Shown here: one piece after another, positions 18,237 through 28,210 of the stretch
Numbering within the stretch: position 1 is the stretch's first letter
Layout of the letters: every line of letters starts with the position of its first letter
DNA from: Prevotella sp.
GTDB lineage: Bacteria > Bacteroidota > Bacteroidia > Bacteroidales > Bacteroidaceae
Reading direction: 5' to 3'
NCBI GenBank assembly: GCA_017645645.1
Contig: JAGCOB010000019.1
Span: 33,736-97,735 of the forward strand
Length of the DNA stretch: 64,000 nucleotides
Program-made: the position numbers and the translations under genes
The notes under the pieces: generated by a model
The model's database searches: none
What the model saw: only the letters and a program-made list of their open reading frames with translations
What the model was told of the DNA's origin: nothing

Positions 18237-18310
18237 AACAGTTTTTCACAAAAACGGTTCTGTTTCCGCACACAATTAGCAAAAAAGTGGAGTAAAACGT
18301 GATTTATGTC

Positions 18311-18350
18311 AAGAAAAACGCCCCTGATGACCTCAAATCATCAGGGGCGT
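18311..18350 (-). terminator. Strong terminator of the nuo operon
   Basis: A perfect 13-base stem (18318-18330 with 18338-18350, ACGCCCCTGATGA on one arm) has a 7-base loop and is followed on the minus strand by TTTTTCTT. It lies 24 bases after the nuoN stop. Confidence 0.93.
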
Positions 18351-18373
18351 ATGATATCGGATATCACTACAGC

Positions 18374-19846
18374 TTACATGGCAGAAGCTGTAAACAACCA
18401 GTCGTAGATACAAGAACAAATGCCGAAAAGTACGATACCTGCCGTGCAGATAGCAAGAGCAAGACGCGTACTACTTTCTGTCTTGAAGGTAGGCAGTGGA
18501 TTCTCAGAAGGTTTGATATACATCGCCTTTACAATCAACAGATAGTAGTAGAGTGACACCACTGTATTAATCAAGGCAATAAACACCACGAAATATGCCC
18601 AGAAAGACCCCTGCTCGGCAGCAGCCATGAAGACGAAGAACTTTGAGAACATACCTGCGAACGGGGGAATGCCGGCCAGAGAGAACAAGGCGAGCGTCAT
18701 CAAGAACGACAGTTTCGGGTTGGTCTGATAGAAACCGTTGTAGGTGTTCATGGCTGTTAGCGGTTGACCATTAGCTGTTTGCTGTCCACTTTGTTCTACT
18801 GCTGAGATTACTGTGAAGACAGCCATGTTGGCAACGACATATACCAGGATGTAATACATCAGGGAAGCAAGTCCTGCCTGACTACTTCCGATAACGGCAA
18901 GCATGATATAGCCAGCCTGAGAGATGGAACTGAACGCCATAAAGCGTTTCAGTTCTTTCTGACGAATAGCAAAAAGGTTGGCAATTGTGATACTCAGCAC
19001 GATAACGATATAGAGCAGATAGTCCCAATAAGCCGTCAACGGAGCAAAGACCTTCACCAAGATAGTCATCAGCGCAAAAGCGGCGGCACCTTTGGAGCAA
19101 ACACTCAGATAACCCGTCACTGGTGTAGGAGCACCTTGATAGGTATCGGCTGTCCAGAAATGGAAGGGTACCAGTGAGAGTTTGAAGGCGAGTCCGCTAA
19201 AAAAGAACACCATACCCATGATGAGCAGAGGTAACTGGCTCTTATACTGAGCGAAGAAAGCAATACGCTGTACTACATCGTCAAAATAGAGTGTACCTAC
19301 CGACGCGTAAACGAAAGAGATACCATACAGCATCACAGCACTGGAGAAAGTGGCGGTAATAATATACTTAGCACCACCCTCCGCAGAGTCTTTCTTCATC
19401 TTGTCAAAGGCTACCAGACAGGCCATGGGTACACTTGCCATCTCAAGTCCAAGGAAGAACATGAGGAAATTACCGCTCGACACCATGATATACATACCCA
19501 ACAAGGTAGAGAGGACAAGCAGATAGAACTCACCTTCATACTTGCGGGCTTCATTTTTCAACCACGGCTGTGCCATAATCAGTACTATCACCGTACCTAC
19601 GGTCATAATGATCTTCATCACGTTGGCTGCCTGCGAAGAGACATACATGCCGCCAAAGGCTTCTGTCGGTTCCGACAACAATGCGATGCGTACTGGCAGA
19701 ACAACCATCAGACCAACAGTAACAGCAAACAGCACGTCGTGTTTCTTCTCACTACGGTGAGCTACAAAGTCTATCACGAAAACAACTATTAAGATGCAGA
19801 CGAGATAAAACTCGGGAATCATATGTAAGAATTGTCCGTAATTCAT
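18374..19846 (-). CDS. nuoN: NADH-quinone oxidoreductase subunit N
   Basis: The 490-residue membrane protein of about 14 helices is one of the three antiporter-like, proton-pumping subunits of complex I. Family segments include [41 protein letters not shown] and [15 protein letters not shown], with the Lys and Glu residues used in proton transfer. It is the last gene of the operon and ends just before a strong terminator. A hydrophilic loop reading [20 protein letters not shown] near residues 350-370 coincides with 7-base-period DNA words and looks like an insertion in a loop between helices. Confidence 0.95.
   Translation of the reverse strand: MNYGQFLHMIPEFYLVCILIVVFVIDFVAHRSEKKHDVLFAVTVGLMVVLPVRIALLSEPTEAFGGMYVSSQAANVMKIIMTVGTVIVLIMAQPWLKNEARKYEGEFYLLVLSTLLGMYIMVSSGNFLMFFLGLEMASVPMACLVAFDKMKKDSAEGGAKYIITATFSSAVMLYGISFVYASVGTLYFDDVVQRIAFFAQYKSQLPLLIMGMVFFFSGLAFKLSLVPFHFWTADTYQGAPTPVTGYLSVCSKGAAAFALMTILVKVFAPLTAYWDYLLYIVIVLSITIANLFAIRQKELKRFMAFSSISQAGYIMLAVIGSSQAGLASLMYYILVYVVANMAVFTVISAVEQSGQQTANGQPLTAMNTYNGFYQTNPKLSFLMTLALFSLAGIPPFAGMFSKFFVFMAAAEQGSFWAYFVVFIALINTVVSLYYYLLIVKAMYIKPSENPLPTFKTESSTRLALAICTAGIVLFGICSCIYDWLFTASAM
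18753..18787 (-). repeat. Degenerate 7-base-period words inside nuoN
   Basis: In plus-strand order the 7-mers are GCTGTTA, GCGGTTG, ACCATTA, GCTGTTT, GCTGTCC. They encode the loop [11 protein letters not shown]. The match to the heptamer family (AGCTAAC/AGCAAAC-type words on the minus strand) is weaker than at the other sites. Confidence 0.45.
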
Positions 19847-19865
19847 ATCTTCTTATTATTTATGT

Positions 19866-21347
19866 CTAGATGATGTTAGCCAAAATAGGACCTACGGCAT
19901 CACTAATAACGTTGCTTGCCCAAAGGGGGAACAGACCGAGACCTGCCACACATGCGATGAGACAGATGACAGCAACACGCTCATCCCACGTGGCATCCGT
20001 TAGTTCAAGGTAATGCTTGTTCTTCACTTCACCATAGAGGATCTTACCAACGACACGCAGGATATAGACTGCGGTGACGACAATAGAGGTACAGGCAATA
20101 ATGGTGGCAATGCGATGGAACGAATCGGCATTCTCGAACGAGCCCACGAAAATGGTCATCTCTGCGATGAAGCCAGAGAAGCCCGGCAGACCGAGGTTGG
20201 CAAGACCTGCCACCACATAACCGACAGCAAGGAACGGCATAATCTTCATCAGGCCGTCCAGATAGCGAATATCACGGGTGTGGGTACGACCGTAGATCAT
20301 ACCGATAAGGGCAAAGAAGAGCGCCGTCATCAGACCGTGGGAGAGCATCTGCAGGATAGCACCCGTACAGGATGTCTTGGTCATCATCAACAGGGCGAAA
20401 AGTACCAAACCGCAGTGAGATACCGATGAGTATGCGTTAATATACTTCAGGTCTGTCTGTACACAAGCGGAGAAGGCACCGTAAACTACCGAGATAGTGG
20501 TGAGGATAAGGAATATCCATGCCAACTCATTAGCGGCATCTGGCAACAGATACATGGCAACACGGAAACAGCCGTAACCTCCTAACTTCATTAGTACACC
20601 AGCATGCAGCATGGAAACAGCTGTCGGCGCGGAGGCATGACCGTCGGGAGACCATGTATGGAAGGGGAACAAGGCTCCTAACACGCCAAAGCCGATGAAG
20701 ATAAACGGGAAAAACATCTTCTGGATATCGACGGGGATGTTGTGCATGGCAGCAATCTCGTTGACATTCATGGTGGTAGCACCACTGAAATAATAGATGC
20801 CAAGCAGGCCGATGATCAAGAGAGCAGAACCTCCCATCAGCATCAATGTCAGTTTCATGGCCGCATATTCCTTGTTACCGCTACCCCATACACCAATCAA
20901 CAGATACATTGGAATCAAGGCAACCTCATAAAACATGAACATGGTAAACATATCGGTGCAGATGAAGAAGCCATAGACACCCGTGGAAAGCAAGGTGAAC
21001 CACAGGAAATACTCCTTTGTCAGCGGTTTGAGCTGCCAGGATGCAAATGTTCCCGTGAAAACGATAATGCTTGACAACAACAGCATCACCACGGAGATAC
21101 CGTCGACGCCCACACTATAGGCAATATTCAAAGGCTTAAACCAAGGAGTGGATGCCGTCAGCAGCATCACATCGGTATTACCTGCCGCACGCTGTTGAAC
21201 GAAATAAATGGTCAGCCATATTGACAGGGCAAGCAATAAAGACGCTCCTGCCACCATCACGCCACGCACCTGATTCAGGCTCTTGGCAAGCCAGAGACCC
21301 AGCAACATCAGGGCGGGAATTACTACGAATAATGTTAATATACTCAT
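19866..21347 (-). CDS. nuoM: NADH-quinone oxidoreductase subunit M
   Basis: The 493-residue integral membrane protein is an antiporter-like proton-pumping subunit. Characteristic parts are LLSTGVYGFFICTDMFTMFMFYEVALIPMYL (helix with the key Glu), FPFHTWSPDGHASAPTAVSMLHAGVLMKLGGYG with its Lys, and YSSVSHCGLVLFALL. It sits between nuoL and nuoN with 19-24-base gaps, as in most nuo operons. No unusual insertions were seen. Confidence 0.96.
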   Translation of the reverse strand: MSILTLFVVIPALMLLGLWLAKSLNQVRGVMVAGASLLLALSIWLTIYFVQQRAAGNTDVMLLTASTPWFKPLNIAYSVGVDGISVVMLLLSSIIVFTGTFASWQLKPLTKEYFLWFTLLSTGVYGFFICTDMFTMFMFYEVALIPMYLLIGVWGSGNKEYAAMKLTLMLMGGSALLIIGLLGIYYFSGATTMNVNEIAAMHNIPVDIQKMFFPFIFIGFGVLGALFPFHTWSPDGHASAPTAVSMLHAGVLMKLGGYGCFRVAMYLLPDAANELAWIFLILTTISVVYGAFSACVQTDLKYINAYSSVSHCGLVLFALLMMTKTSCTGAILQMLSHGLMTALFFALIGMIYGRTHTRDIRYLDGLMKIMPFLAVGYVVAGLANLGLPGFSGFIAEMTIFVGSFENADSFHRIATIIACTSIVVTAVYILRVVGKILYGEVKNKHYLELTDATWDERVAVICLIACVAGLGLFPLWASNVISDAVGPILANII

Positions 21348-21371
21348 AATTGTACTTATTTCTTATAGGTA

Positions 21372-23366
21372 CTATATTGCTAACAGAATTAACGTTAAGG
21401 CAACAGAGCCTGTCAGGAACCAGACGGCATACTGACGGACATCACCACTCTGCCATGGACGGATAGACTCACCAGCCTCGTTGGCACTCCATGCCATGAA
21501 GTTGAAGGTACCGTCAACCACATGACGATCGAACCAAGCAACAGGCGTAGAGACACAACGGAAAATGATACGGTGTGTCACATACTGCCATATCTCATCC
21601 TGATAGAAACGCTTATAAGCGGCGCGATGCAGTTTCGGGAACGCTTTATACAGGCGATCTGCAATCGGCTGACTCTCACCTTTATATATATAGGTGGCAA
21701 GACATATGCTCAAGATGGCAATGATGGTAGACGTAGCAGCAATCTGTGTGTCGAAATGGATGGTATAGTCGGTACCTGCAGCAGACACGAACTGTCCGAA
21801 CGAGCCGCCCCATCCAGCAAAACCAGCGATGGTGGAATAGATACCCACACCCATTGTAATGACACAAAGCACAATCAGAGGAATAGTCATCGTGGCTGGA
21901 GCCTCATGCGGTGTATGATGCGCATGTGCCTCCTTGTTCTCCGTACCCCAGAAGATACCATAGTACAGACGGAACATATAGAAGGCGGTCATGGCAGCGA
22001 TACCTGTCATAATCCAGCCCACCACGGGACTATAGGCGAAACATGCCGTAATAATCTCATCCTTCGAGCTAAAGCCCGAGAAGAACGGAATACCAGCAAT
22101 AGCAAAACAAGAAATTAGGAACGTGATGTTCGTGATAGGCATGTACTTACGCAAACCGCCCATCATCTCCATCTCATTAGAATGGACAGCATGGATAATA
22201 CATCCTGCACCAAGGAACAGACAAGCCTTAAACATAGCATGCGTAAACAGATGGAACATACCAGCCATGAAGCCTAACTGCGCATGGTTGTCGAGAACGC
22301 CATGCTCACCAGGCAGGGACACACCCAACGCCACCATCATAAAGGCAATCTGTGAGATGGTTGAGAAGGCGAGTACTCGTTTGATATCGCTCTGGGCACA
22401 AGCCACTGCGGCTGCATAGAAAGCGGTAAAGACGCCAACCCACACCACAATACTCATCTGAGGCTGTGCGTATTCAACCCACAAGGGGAACATACGGGCA
22501 ATCTGGAACACACCGGCAACCACCATCGTGGCGGCATGGATAAGTGCGGACACAGGTGTCGGGCCTTCCATGGCATCGGGCAACCAGATATGCAATGGGA
22601 ACATGGCACTCTTACCGGCACCACCGATGAACATCAATACCAGTGCAGTAGGCAGAATGAAGCCACCGGCAGCCACTGCCCTTGCGGCACTGCCCGTAAT
22701 GAACGGAGTAGTACCCTCGCCCATCACGATATTACCTGCAAAGGAGAAACTGAACGAGTCAGTATAGTAACCAAAGAGCAGGATACCGACCAGGAAGAAC
22801 ATATCAGCAAAGCGTGTCACGATGAACGCTTTCTTAGAAGCGGCAATGGCGGGCTTCAACGGATAATAGAATCCAATCAGCAGATAAGACGACACACCTA
22901 CCAATTCCCAGAAGGTATACATCTGGAAGATATTCGTGGCAAGGACGAGTCCGAGCATGGACATGGTAAAAAGCGACAGGAAGGCGTAGTAACGCTGGAA
23001 GCCTTTCTCACCATGCATATAGCCGAACGAGTAGATATGTACCATAAACGACACCGTGCTGATGACAATCAACATCATGACAGAGATGGGATCTAAGAGG
23101 ATACCCATGTCAAAATGCAGGTTGCCCAACGGCAGCCAGGTGAAGTTATAGGGAACGATGGTTGCAAACGTGCCGTCAGCAAGACGGTCAGCCGTGAAAT
23201 AACTGAATGCCGTCATATACGACAGTACCGTCACCAGTCCCAAGGAAGTCGTACCGATAAGACCTGCTGTCTTATGGGACATCTTCATGCCAGCCAGCGC
23301 AAGAATCACGAAAGACAGCGCAGGCAGCAGAAGTATCAGGAGGGAATAACTATATATATCCATCAT
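21372..23366 (-). CDS. nuoL: NADH-quinone oxidoreductase subunit L
   Basis: The 664-residue subunit is the most distal proton pump of complex I. It has the L/M/N core (VGVSSYLLIGFYYPLKPAIAASKKAFIVTRFADMFFL, FPLHIWLPDAMEGPTPVSALIHAATMVVAGVF, FSTISQIAFMMVALGVS) and the C-terminal extension that gives the lateral helix along the membrane arm. The final approximately 170 residues carry that extension, beginning after HTPHEAPATMTIPL. It ends 24 bases before nuoM and starts 3 bases after nuoK. Confidence 0.96.
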   Translation of the reverse strand: MMDIYSYSLLILLLPALSFVILALAGMKMSHKTAGLIGTTSLGLVTVLSYMTAFSYFTADRLADGTFATIVPYNFTWLPLGNLHFDMGILLDPISVMMLIVISTVSFMVHIYSFGYMHGEKGFQRYYAFLSLFTMSMLGLVLATNIFQMYTFWELVGVSSYLLIGFYYPLKPAIAASKKAFIVTRFADMFFLVGILLFGYYTDSFSFSFAGNIVMGEGTTPFITGSAARAVAAGGFILPTALVLMFIGGAGKSAMFPLHIWLPDAMEGPTPVSALIHAATMVVAGVFQIARMFPLWVEYAQPQMSIVVWVGVFTAFYAAAVACAQSDIKRVLAFSTISQIAFMMVALGVSLPGEHGVLDNHAQLGFMAGMFHLFTHAMFKACLFLGAGCIIHAVHSNEMEMMGGLRKYMPITNITFLISCFAIAGIPFFSGFSSKDEIITACFAYSPVVGWIMTGIAAMTAFYMFRLYYGIFWGTENKEAHAHHTPHEAPATMTIPLIVLCVITMGVGIYSTIAGFAGWGGSFGQFVSAAGTDYTIHFDTQIAATSTIIAILSICLATYIYKGESQPIADRLYKAFPKLHRAAYKRFYQDEIWQYVTHRIIFRCVSTPVAWFDRHVVDGTFNFMAWSANEAGESIRPWQSGDVRQYAVWFLTGSVALTLILLAI

Positions 23367-23369
23367 CGT

Positions 23370-23678
23370 TTACCATTTCAAATTCTTAATACTGTCAACA
23401 CTATCGCTCTTGAAGTTGCGGTAGACATTGATGATAATTGCAATAGCCACCGCACACTCGGCTGCACAGACTCCGATACAGAAGAGAGTCATGAACATAC
23501 CCTCCAGAGAACCGGGATAGAGCAGACGGTTGAAAGCGGCAAAGTTAATATCAACGGCATTGAGTACCAACTCCACAGAGATGAGCATGGCAATCAAGTT
23601 ACGACGGGTAATAAAGCCAAACACGCCGATGAAGAACAAGAGTGCGCTGAGCACGAAATAATATTCTACTGGTACCAT
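23370..23678 (-). CDS. nuoK: NADH-quinone oxidoreductase subunit K
   Basis: The 102-residue, three-helix subunit contains two membrane-buried Glu residues, in AMLISVELVLNAVDINF and CIGVCAAECAVAIAI, used for proton coupling. I placed the start at 23678 (MVPVEYYFVLSALLF). This gives the standard NuoK length and leaves two bases to the nuoJ stop; an earlier in-frame ATG at 23723 lies inside nuoJ and would add an atypical N-terminus. Confidence 0.95.
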   Translation of the reverse strand: MVPVEYYFVLSALLFFIGVFGFITRRNLIAMLISVELVLNAVDINFAAFNRLLYPGSLEGMFMTLFCIGVCAAECAVAIAIIINVYRNFKSDSVDSIKNLKW

Positions 23679-23680
23679 AC

Positions 23681-24196
23681 TTACTTCTCCTTTCTTGCAA
23701 TAACCAAACCACCAATAATACAAGCCAACAGGAACAGGGAGATGAACTCGAAGGGAAGCACATACTGATACTTGTCTGCTCCCAAGAGTGCCATACCGAT
23801 CTTATCCATCGGAACTTCCTCATCCGGCATTACCATTGCTGTATAAATAAACTGATTCTTCAGTAACACGAGAATGACGACAGCACAACTGGCCAGTGCC
23901 AGTAGTCCTCCACAGATGATGCGGCTGACCTTGATACGCTCCACCAGACCCTGCAGGGTGCGCTTGCTCACCAATTGGATAGCAAATACAAAGATCATCG
24001 TCACGCCACCGGCATAAACAGATATCTGTGCTGCGCCTAAATACGTATAGTCAAGCAGGAAGTAAAGACCTGCCACACCAAAGAGCACGAACAACATGAA
24101 GGTCGCCGCTCTCATGATTTGCGTCGTCGCCACACACATCAGGGCAGAGCCGAGGATGACGACTGCGAGAATGCAAAACATTACCATATTTGCCAT
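23681..24196 (-). CDS. nuoJ: NADH-quinone oxidoreductase subunit J
   Basis: The 171-residue subunit has five membrane helices. Family landmarks are ALMCVATTQIMRAATFMLFVLFGVAGLYFLL and YLGAAQISVYAGGVTMIFVFAIQLVS, including the conserved Tyr and Gly-rich pi-bulge helix 3 near the E-channel. It packs between nuoI and nuoK with gaps of a few bases. Confidence 0.95.
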   Translation of the reverse strand: MANMVMFCILAVVILGSALMCVATTQIMRAATFMLFVLFGVAGLYFLLDYTYLGAAQISVYAGGVTMIFVFAIQLVSKRTLQGLVERIKVSRIICGGLLALASCAVVILVLLKNQFIYTAMVMPDEEVPMDKIGMALLGADKYQYVLPFEFISLFLLACIIGGLVIARKEK

Positions 24197-24201
24197 AGTC
24201 C

Positions 24202-24747
24202 TTACTTCGTTTTAGTATTAAACTTACCGATTTCCCATTCAGCACCACCCTCAATCAGATTGGGTAGCGAACCGCCCTGGTATACCTCCTTGTCCAGATG
24301 GAGCACCAGTTTAGAGCGGTCGAACACCGCATTTTCGAAATCATTTGTAAACTCGATAGCATCGAAATTGCAGGCGTTGGTACATAACTGACAGAACATA
24401 CAGTCACCTAGGTCATACAAATAATCATCGAGCACCTTTTTCTTCTTTCCCGTCTCAGGATCCTCCTGCATGTGGGAAACAATCTTAATCGTACCATTGG
24501 GACATGACTTCTCACACAATGTGCAAGCCGTACACTTATAGGCACCGTTCTCGTCGCGTTTGAACACCAAGCGACCACGATGACGCTTAGCCACATGGAG
24601 TGTGGTCTTGCGGTTCTCGGGATATTGCTCTGTCGACTTGTTGGTGAAGAAGTCCTTGAAATATTCCATCCAGGTAATCTTCATTCCGGTAGCAAGCGTC
24701 TTCAGGGCATGCCCGATTTCTCCGAAATATGTTTTATTATCTTCCAT
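24202..24747 (-). CDS. nuoI: NADH-quinone oxidoreductase subunit I (2x[4Fe-4S])
   Basis: The 181-residue ferredoxin-like subunit carries clusters N6a and N6b in the peripheral arm. Both ligand sets are complete: CTACTLCEKSCP and CMFCQLCTNACN, each CxxCxxCxxxC. In complexes lacking NuoEFG, as here, NuoI is a candidate place for an alternative electron donor to dock. The N-terminus is about as long as usual and there is no extra cluster motif. Confidence 0.96.
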   Translation of the reverse strand: MEDNKTYFGEIGHALKTLATGMKITWMEYFKDFFTNKSTEQYPENRKTTLHVAKRHRGRLVFKRDENGAYKCTACTLCEKSCPNGTIKIVSHMQEDPETGKKKKVLDDYLYDLGDCMFCQLCTNACNFDAIEFTNDFENAVFDRSKLVLHLDKEVYQGGSLPNLIEGGAEWEIGKFNTKTK

Positions 24748-24756
24748 TGCTATACC

Positions 24757-25845
24757 TTATTTAATATATAGGCCAAGAGCCACAACAACTGTCATTAATA
24801 TTAGGTTGATGAGCCCTAGCGGCATCAAGTACTTCCACTCCAACTTCAGGATTTGGTCAATACGCAGACGTGGGAATGTCCACTTAATCCACATTAGGAA
24901 CCATACTACAGCAAGTGTCTTACCAAAGAACCACACAATACCGGGGATATAGTCCATCACTTGGTCAAAAGCCTCAACCCCGATGTTTATAGGAGCCCAA
25001 CCGCCCAAGAAGACGGCAGATGCAAGACCTGCGATAATAAAGAGGTTCAAGAATTCAGCAAGATAGAAGAAGCCAAAGCCCATACCACTGTACTCAGTAT
25101 GATGACCGGCAGTCAACTCACTCTCAGCCTCTGCCATATCGAATGGACCACGATTGGCCTCGGCATTACCTGCAATAAGGAACACCACGAAGGCAATGAT
25201 GGCTGGAATATGTCCTTGGAAGATGAGCCACTTGAAAGGACCCGTCTGTGCCTCCACGATACCACTCATTTGCATCGTACCCGTCAGAATGACGGCAGTA
25301 ATCAGACAGAGGCAGAGTGACATCTCGTACGAAATCATCTGGACGGCAGCACGCATGGCAGAAACTACAGAGTACTTGTTGTTAGAGCCCCATCCTGCCA
25401 GGAAGATACCTACCACACCAATCGAAGAGATGGCTGTGACAAGAAAGATACCTACGTTAAAGTCAAGAATATGAGCACCATTGTTCCATGGCAGGAAACT
25501 GAAAGTCCCCACCGAAGCAATAATAACTAATAATGGAGCTACAGCATATAGGAACTTGTCTGCACGATCGACAAAGAAAATCTCCTTAATAAGCATCTTC
25601 AGTACGTCGGCAAAAATCTGCAGTGTTCCTCTAAATCCCACACGCGTCGGTCCGAGACGACACTGGAAGAAAGCACATACCCAACGCTCCATCATAATCA
25701 TCAGCATAGCTATCAGTGCATAGGCGGTAAGTACGGCGACACCCACCAGTACACACTCTATCAATATCGACCAGAAATCTCCTAAACCGAGTGTCTCGCG
25801 AAGGAGAGCGTCGAACCATTGTGTAACAATACTAAAATCAAACAT
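24757..25845 (-). CDS. nuoH: NADH-quinone oxidoreductase subunit H
   Basis: The 362-residue, eight-helix subunit forms the quinone channel with NuoB and NuoD. Landmarks are RWVCAFFQCRLGPTRVGFRGTLQIFADVLKMLIKE, NRGPFDMAEAESELTAGHHTEYSGMGFGFFYLAEF (acidic loop at the quinone site), and WIKWTFPRLRIDQILKLEWK near the end. It follows nuoCD by 14 bases. Confidence 0.96.
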   Translation of the reverse strand: MFDFSIVTQWFDALLRETLGLGDFWSILIECVLVGVAVLTAYALIAMLMIMMERWVCAFFQCRLGPTRVGFRGTLQIFADVLKMLIKEIFFVDRADKFLYAVAPLLVIIASVGTFSFLPWNNGAHILDFNVGIFLVTAISSIGVVGIFLAGWGSNNKYSVVSAMRAAVQMISYEMSLCLCLITAVILTGTMQMSGIVEAQTGPFKWLIFQGHIPAIIAFVVFLIAGNAEANRGPFDMAEAESELTAGHHTEYSGMGFGFFYLAEFLNLFIIAGLASAVFLGGWAPINIGVEAFDQVMDYIPGIVWFFGKTLAVVWFLMWIKWTFPRLRIDQILKLEWKYLMPLGLINLILMTVVVALGLYIK

Positions 25846-25859
25846 AATCCAAACGCTTT

Positions 25860-27473
25860 TTATCTGTCAATATCAGGAATAACAACATCAATAGCAGCAC
25901 AAGTAGCAATCAAGTCGGCAATCTTCTGACCACGTAACATCGGGTCGAAGGCACCAACCAATGAGAGTCCCATCGGACGCATCTTCATGCGATAAGGGCT
26001 CTTGTCACCACGAGAGTCGAGATAAACACCAAACTCACCTGCCACACCCTCGACAGAATAGTACCACTGTCCCTCGGGCACCTTGATAATAGGCTTCTGT
26101 TTTACATAGAAGTCACCCTCAGGAATATTGTCAATGAGCTGTTCAATGATGTTCAGGCTCTGGTACATCTCGTTGATATGAACGAGGTAACGGTCCATAG
26201 AGTCACAGCCGTTAAGCGTACACTGTTCCCACTCCACCTTGTCATACATATCGTACGGATGGTTCTTACGCACGTCATTCTTCCAACCAGAAGCACGTCC
26301 GGCAGGACCTGTCACAGCATAGCTGACACAATCCTCAAGACTCATCGGACCACAGTTCTCCAGGCGGTTATGAGTGATAACGTTATCGCCGAACACATCC
26401 ATATACTCCTGAATCATCGGACGCAGATACTTCACCAACGCCTTAACATTCTTCACGAAGTTGGGATCGATGTCGTCCTGCAGTCCACCTATTCTATAAT
26501 AGTTCTGAATCAGTCGACCACCAGTGGTCTCCTCCATGCAGTTCAGTACATGCTCACGATCACGCATTCCATAGAGGAAGGCAGTAAGTGCACCCAGGTC
26601 TTGAGCCACACAGGAGGTATAGAGCAGGTGGGAGTCGAGACGCTGAAGCTCGTCCATAATGGTACGGATATACTTAATACGGTCAGTAAGCTCGACACCC
26701 AAGCCTTCTTCGATAACACCTACGAGAGCATGGCGGTGCTGCATGGCACCAAGGTAGTTCAGACGGTCGGTAAGAGCCAATGTCTGCGGATAGGTCATGC
26801 CTTCCCACATCTTCTCAATACCACGGTGAATATAGCCGAAGTGAGGATAGATACGCTTAACAACCTCACCGTCGAGCACGGTCTGCAGACGGAGCACACC
26901 ATGAGTGGCAGGGTGCTGAGGACCAATGTTAATCACATAGTCATCAGAACCGAAGAGTTTGTTTTGTTTGGACTGCAGGTTTCCATCCCTGTCAATATAA
27001 TATTCCAGACCGTAGTCAGACTCTTCGTCATCCTCCAACAAGTACTTATCGTTGAACTCCCAGTCCTTGCGGAAAGGATAACCCTTAAAATCATTACGCA
27101 AGAACAGGCGGCGCATATCAGGATGTCCCAAGAAGACGATACCATAAAAGTCATATACCTCACGCTCCAGCAAATCAGCTACTCGCCAGATATGACTGAC
27201 GGTAGGAATATATGCCATCACCTGACCGTCGGTCTCACCAGTACCGTTGCTCGATATACCATCACCACAGACCTGTGTCTTGGCAATCATCTTCACGGAA
27301 CAACGCTCATGCGTATTCGTATTCTCAAGGATATAGACACAGCCCAGCCCTTCTTCGGCACCGAAGTCCTCACCCACGATAGTCACAAGATAGTCAAAGC
27401 CTTTCTTGTCCTTCAAGTCCTGCATCTCCTGTGCGAACTTGTCAAAAGCGAATGATAAGAATTCTAACTTCAT
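25860..27473 (-). CDS. nuoCD: Fused NADH-quinone oxidoreductase subunits C and D
   Basis: This 537-residue chain joins a NuoC-like N-terminal part (to about residue 160; DLLEREVYDFYGIVFLGHPDMRRLFLRNDFKGYPFRKDW) to the 49-kDa NuoD part (from about 175; NIGPQHPATHGVLRLQTVLDGEVV, HFGYIHRGIEKMWEGMTYPQTLALTDRLNYLG). NuoD lines the quinone pocket; the His and Tyr used for quinone binding fall in the HPATHG segment and the YLG region. The C/D fusion also occurs in E. coli and is common in Bacteroidetes. The NuoC portion is short. Its ATG overlaps the nuoB stop by four bases. Confidence 0.95.
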   Translation of the reverse strand: MKLEFLSFAFDKFAQEMQDLKDKKGFDYLVTIVGEDFGAEEGLGCVYILENTNTHERCSVKMIAKTQVCGDGISSNGTGETDGQVMAYIPTVSHIWRVADLLEREVYDFYGIVFLGHPDMRRLFLRNDFKGYPFRKDWEFNDKYLLEDDEESDYGLEYYIDRDGNLQSKQNKLFGSDDYVINIGPQHPATHGVLRLQTVLDGEVVKRIYPHFGYIHRGIEKMWEGMTYPQTLALTDRLNYLGAMQHRHALVGVIEEGLGVELTDRIKYIRTIMDELQRLDSHLLYTSCVAQDLGALTAFLYGMRDREHVLNCMEETTGGRLIQNYYRIGGLQDDIDPNFVKNVKALVKYLRPMIQEYMDVFGDNVITHNRLENCGPMSLEDCVSYAVTGPAGRASGWKNDVRKNHPYDMYDKVEWEQCTLNGCDSMDRYLVHINEMYQSLNIIEQLIDNIPEGDFYVKQKPIIKVPEGQWYYSVEGVAGEFGVYLDSRGDKSPYRMKMRPMGLSLVGAFDPMLRGQKIADLIATCAAIDVVIPDIDR

Positions 27474-28210
27474 ACGGCTGACTCCTCTCTTTTAGCAGTT
27501 TGTTCTTGGCTGTTAGCTTTTAGCTCTTCTACAAACTCCTGGGGAACTTCCGTAATAACCATTGGCTCACGCTTATGGTCGCCAAGTTTAGAACGGAATG
27601 TCAGTTCCTCGTTAGATACACCCAGTGCAGCCTCCTCAGCAGTCTGCTTGTGGTTGGCACCGCCAAAGAATTTTTCAATCTTCACCTTACGCTGCAGTTG
27701 CATCATACCATACATGATAGCCTCTGGGCGCGGAGGACAACCAGGAATAAACACATCTACAGGTACGATCTCTTCGATACCCTTCACCACATGATAGCTC
27801 GACTTAAACGGACCTCCGCTGATAGCACATCCGCCAACAGCAATCACATATTTGGGTTCAGCCATCTCATCATATAGACGCTTCAAGGCAGGAGCCATCT
27901 TGTGGGTAATAGTACCGGCGCACATGATCAGATCAGCCTGACGGGGAGAGTTACGCGTCACCTCAAAACCGAAACGGGCGAAATCATAACGGGAACAGCC
28001 ACAGGCCATAAATTCAATTCCACAACATGAGGTGGCAAAAGTCAGCGACCACAGGGAGTTCGCACGTCCCCAGTTGATCAACTGGTCCAGCGTACCCGTC
28101 ACCACATTGACGCCACCCTCATGGAGTTCGTCAATAAGTTTCTCCAACGAGGCATTGTCGTTCCACTCCTCGTAGGGAACACTCTTGATGTGAGGTTTCC
28201 TTACTTCCAT
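27470..28210 (-). CDS. nuoB: NADH-quinone oxidoreductase subunit B
   Basis: The 246-residue subunit carries cluster N2, the last iron-sulfur centre before quinone. Cys ligands are visible in FATSCCGIEFMAC and in IPGCPPRPEA, with the remaining Cys in VGGCAISGG. I chose the start at 28210 (MEVRKPHIKSVPYEEW), which overlaps nuoA by 10 bases; an earlier ATG at 28321 would extend the protein backwards through nuoA. The C-terminal tail after about residue 225 (EELKANSQEQTAKREESAV) is not part of the conserved fold and is encoded by 7-base-period words. Confidence 0.95.
   Translation of the reverse strand: MEVRKPHIKSVPYEEWNDNASLEKLIDELHEGGVNVVTGTLDQLINWGRANSLWSLTFATSCCGIEFMACGCSRYDFARFGFEVTRNSPRQADLIMCAGTITHKMAPALKRLYDEMAEPKYVIAVGGCAISGGPFKSSYHVVKGIEEIVPVDVFIPGCPPRPEAIMYGMMQLQRKVKIEKFFGGANHKQTAEEAALGVSNEELTFRSKLGDHKREPMVITEVPQEFVEELKANSQEQTAKREESAV
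27491..27525 (-). repeat. Five 7-base words encoding the NuoB C-terminal tail
   Basis: In plus order: TTTAGCA, GTTTGTT, CTTGGCT, GTTAGCT, TTTAGCT. On the minus strand they read AGCTAAA, AGCTAAC, AGCCAAG, AACAAAC, TGCTAAA, close to the words before the DUF1846 gene (AGCCAAC, AGCTAAT, AGCAAAC). They lie just before the nuoB stop and the nuoCD start. Confidence 0.65.

Noticed and set aside
21522-23768. Several long plus-strand frames opposite nuoL, nuoK and nuoJ
   Set aside because: Hydrophilic, low-complexity translations antisense to conserved membrane subunits, with no promoter or start context.
26178-27455. Long open frame on the plus strand opposite nuoCD
   Set aside because: It is antisense to a strongly conserved gene and its translation resembles no protein; it is a codon-bias shadow.
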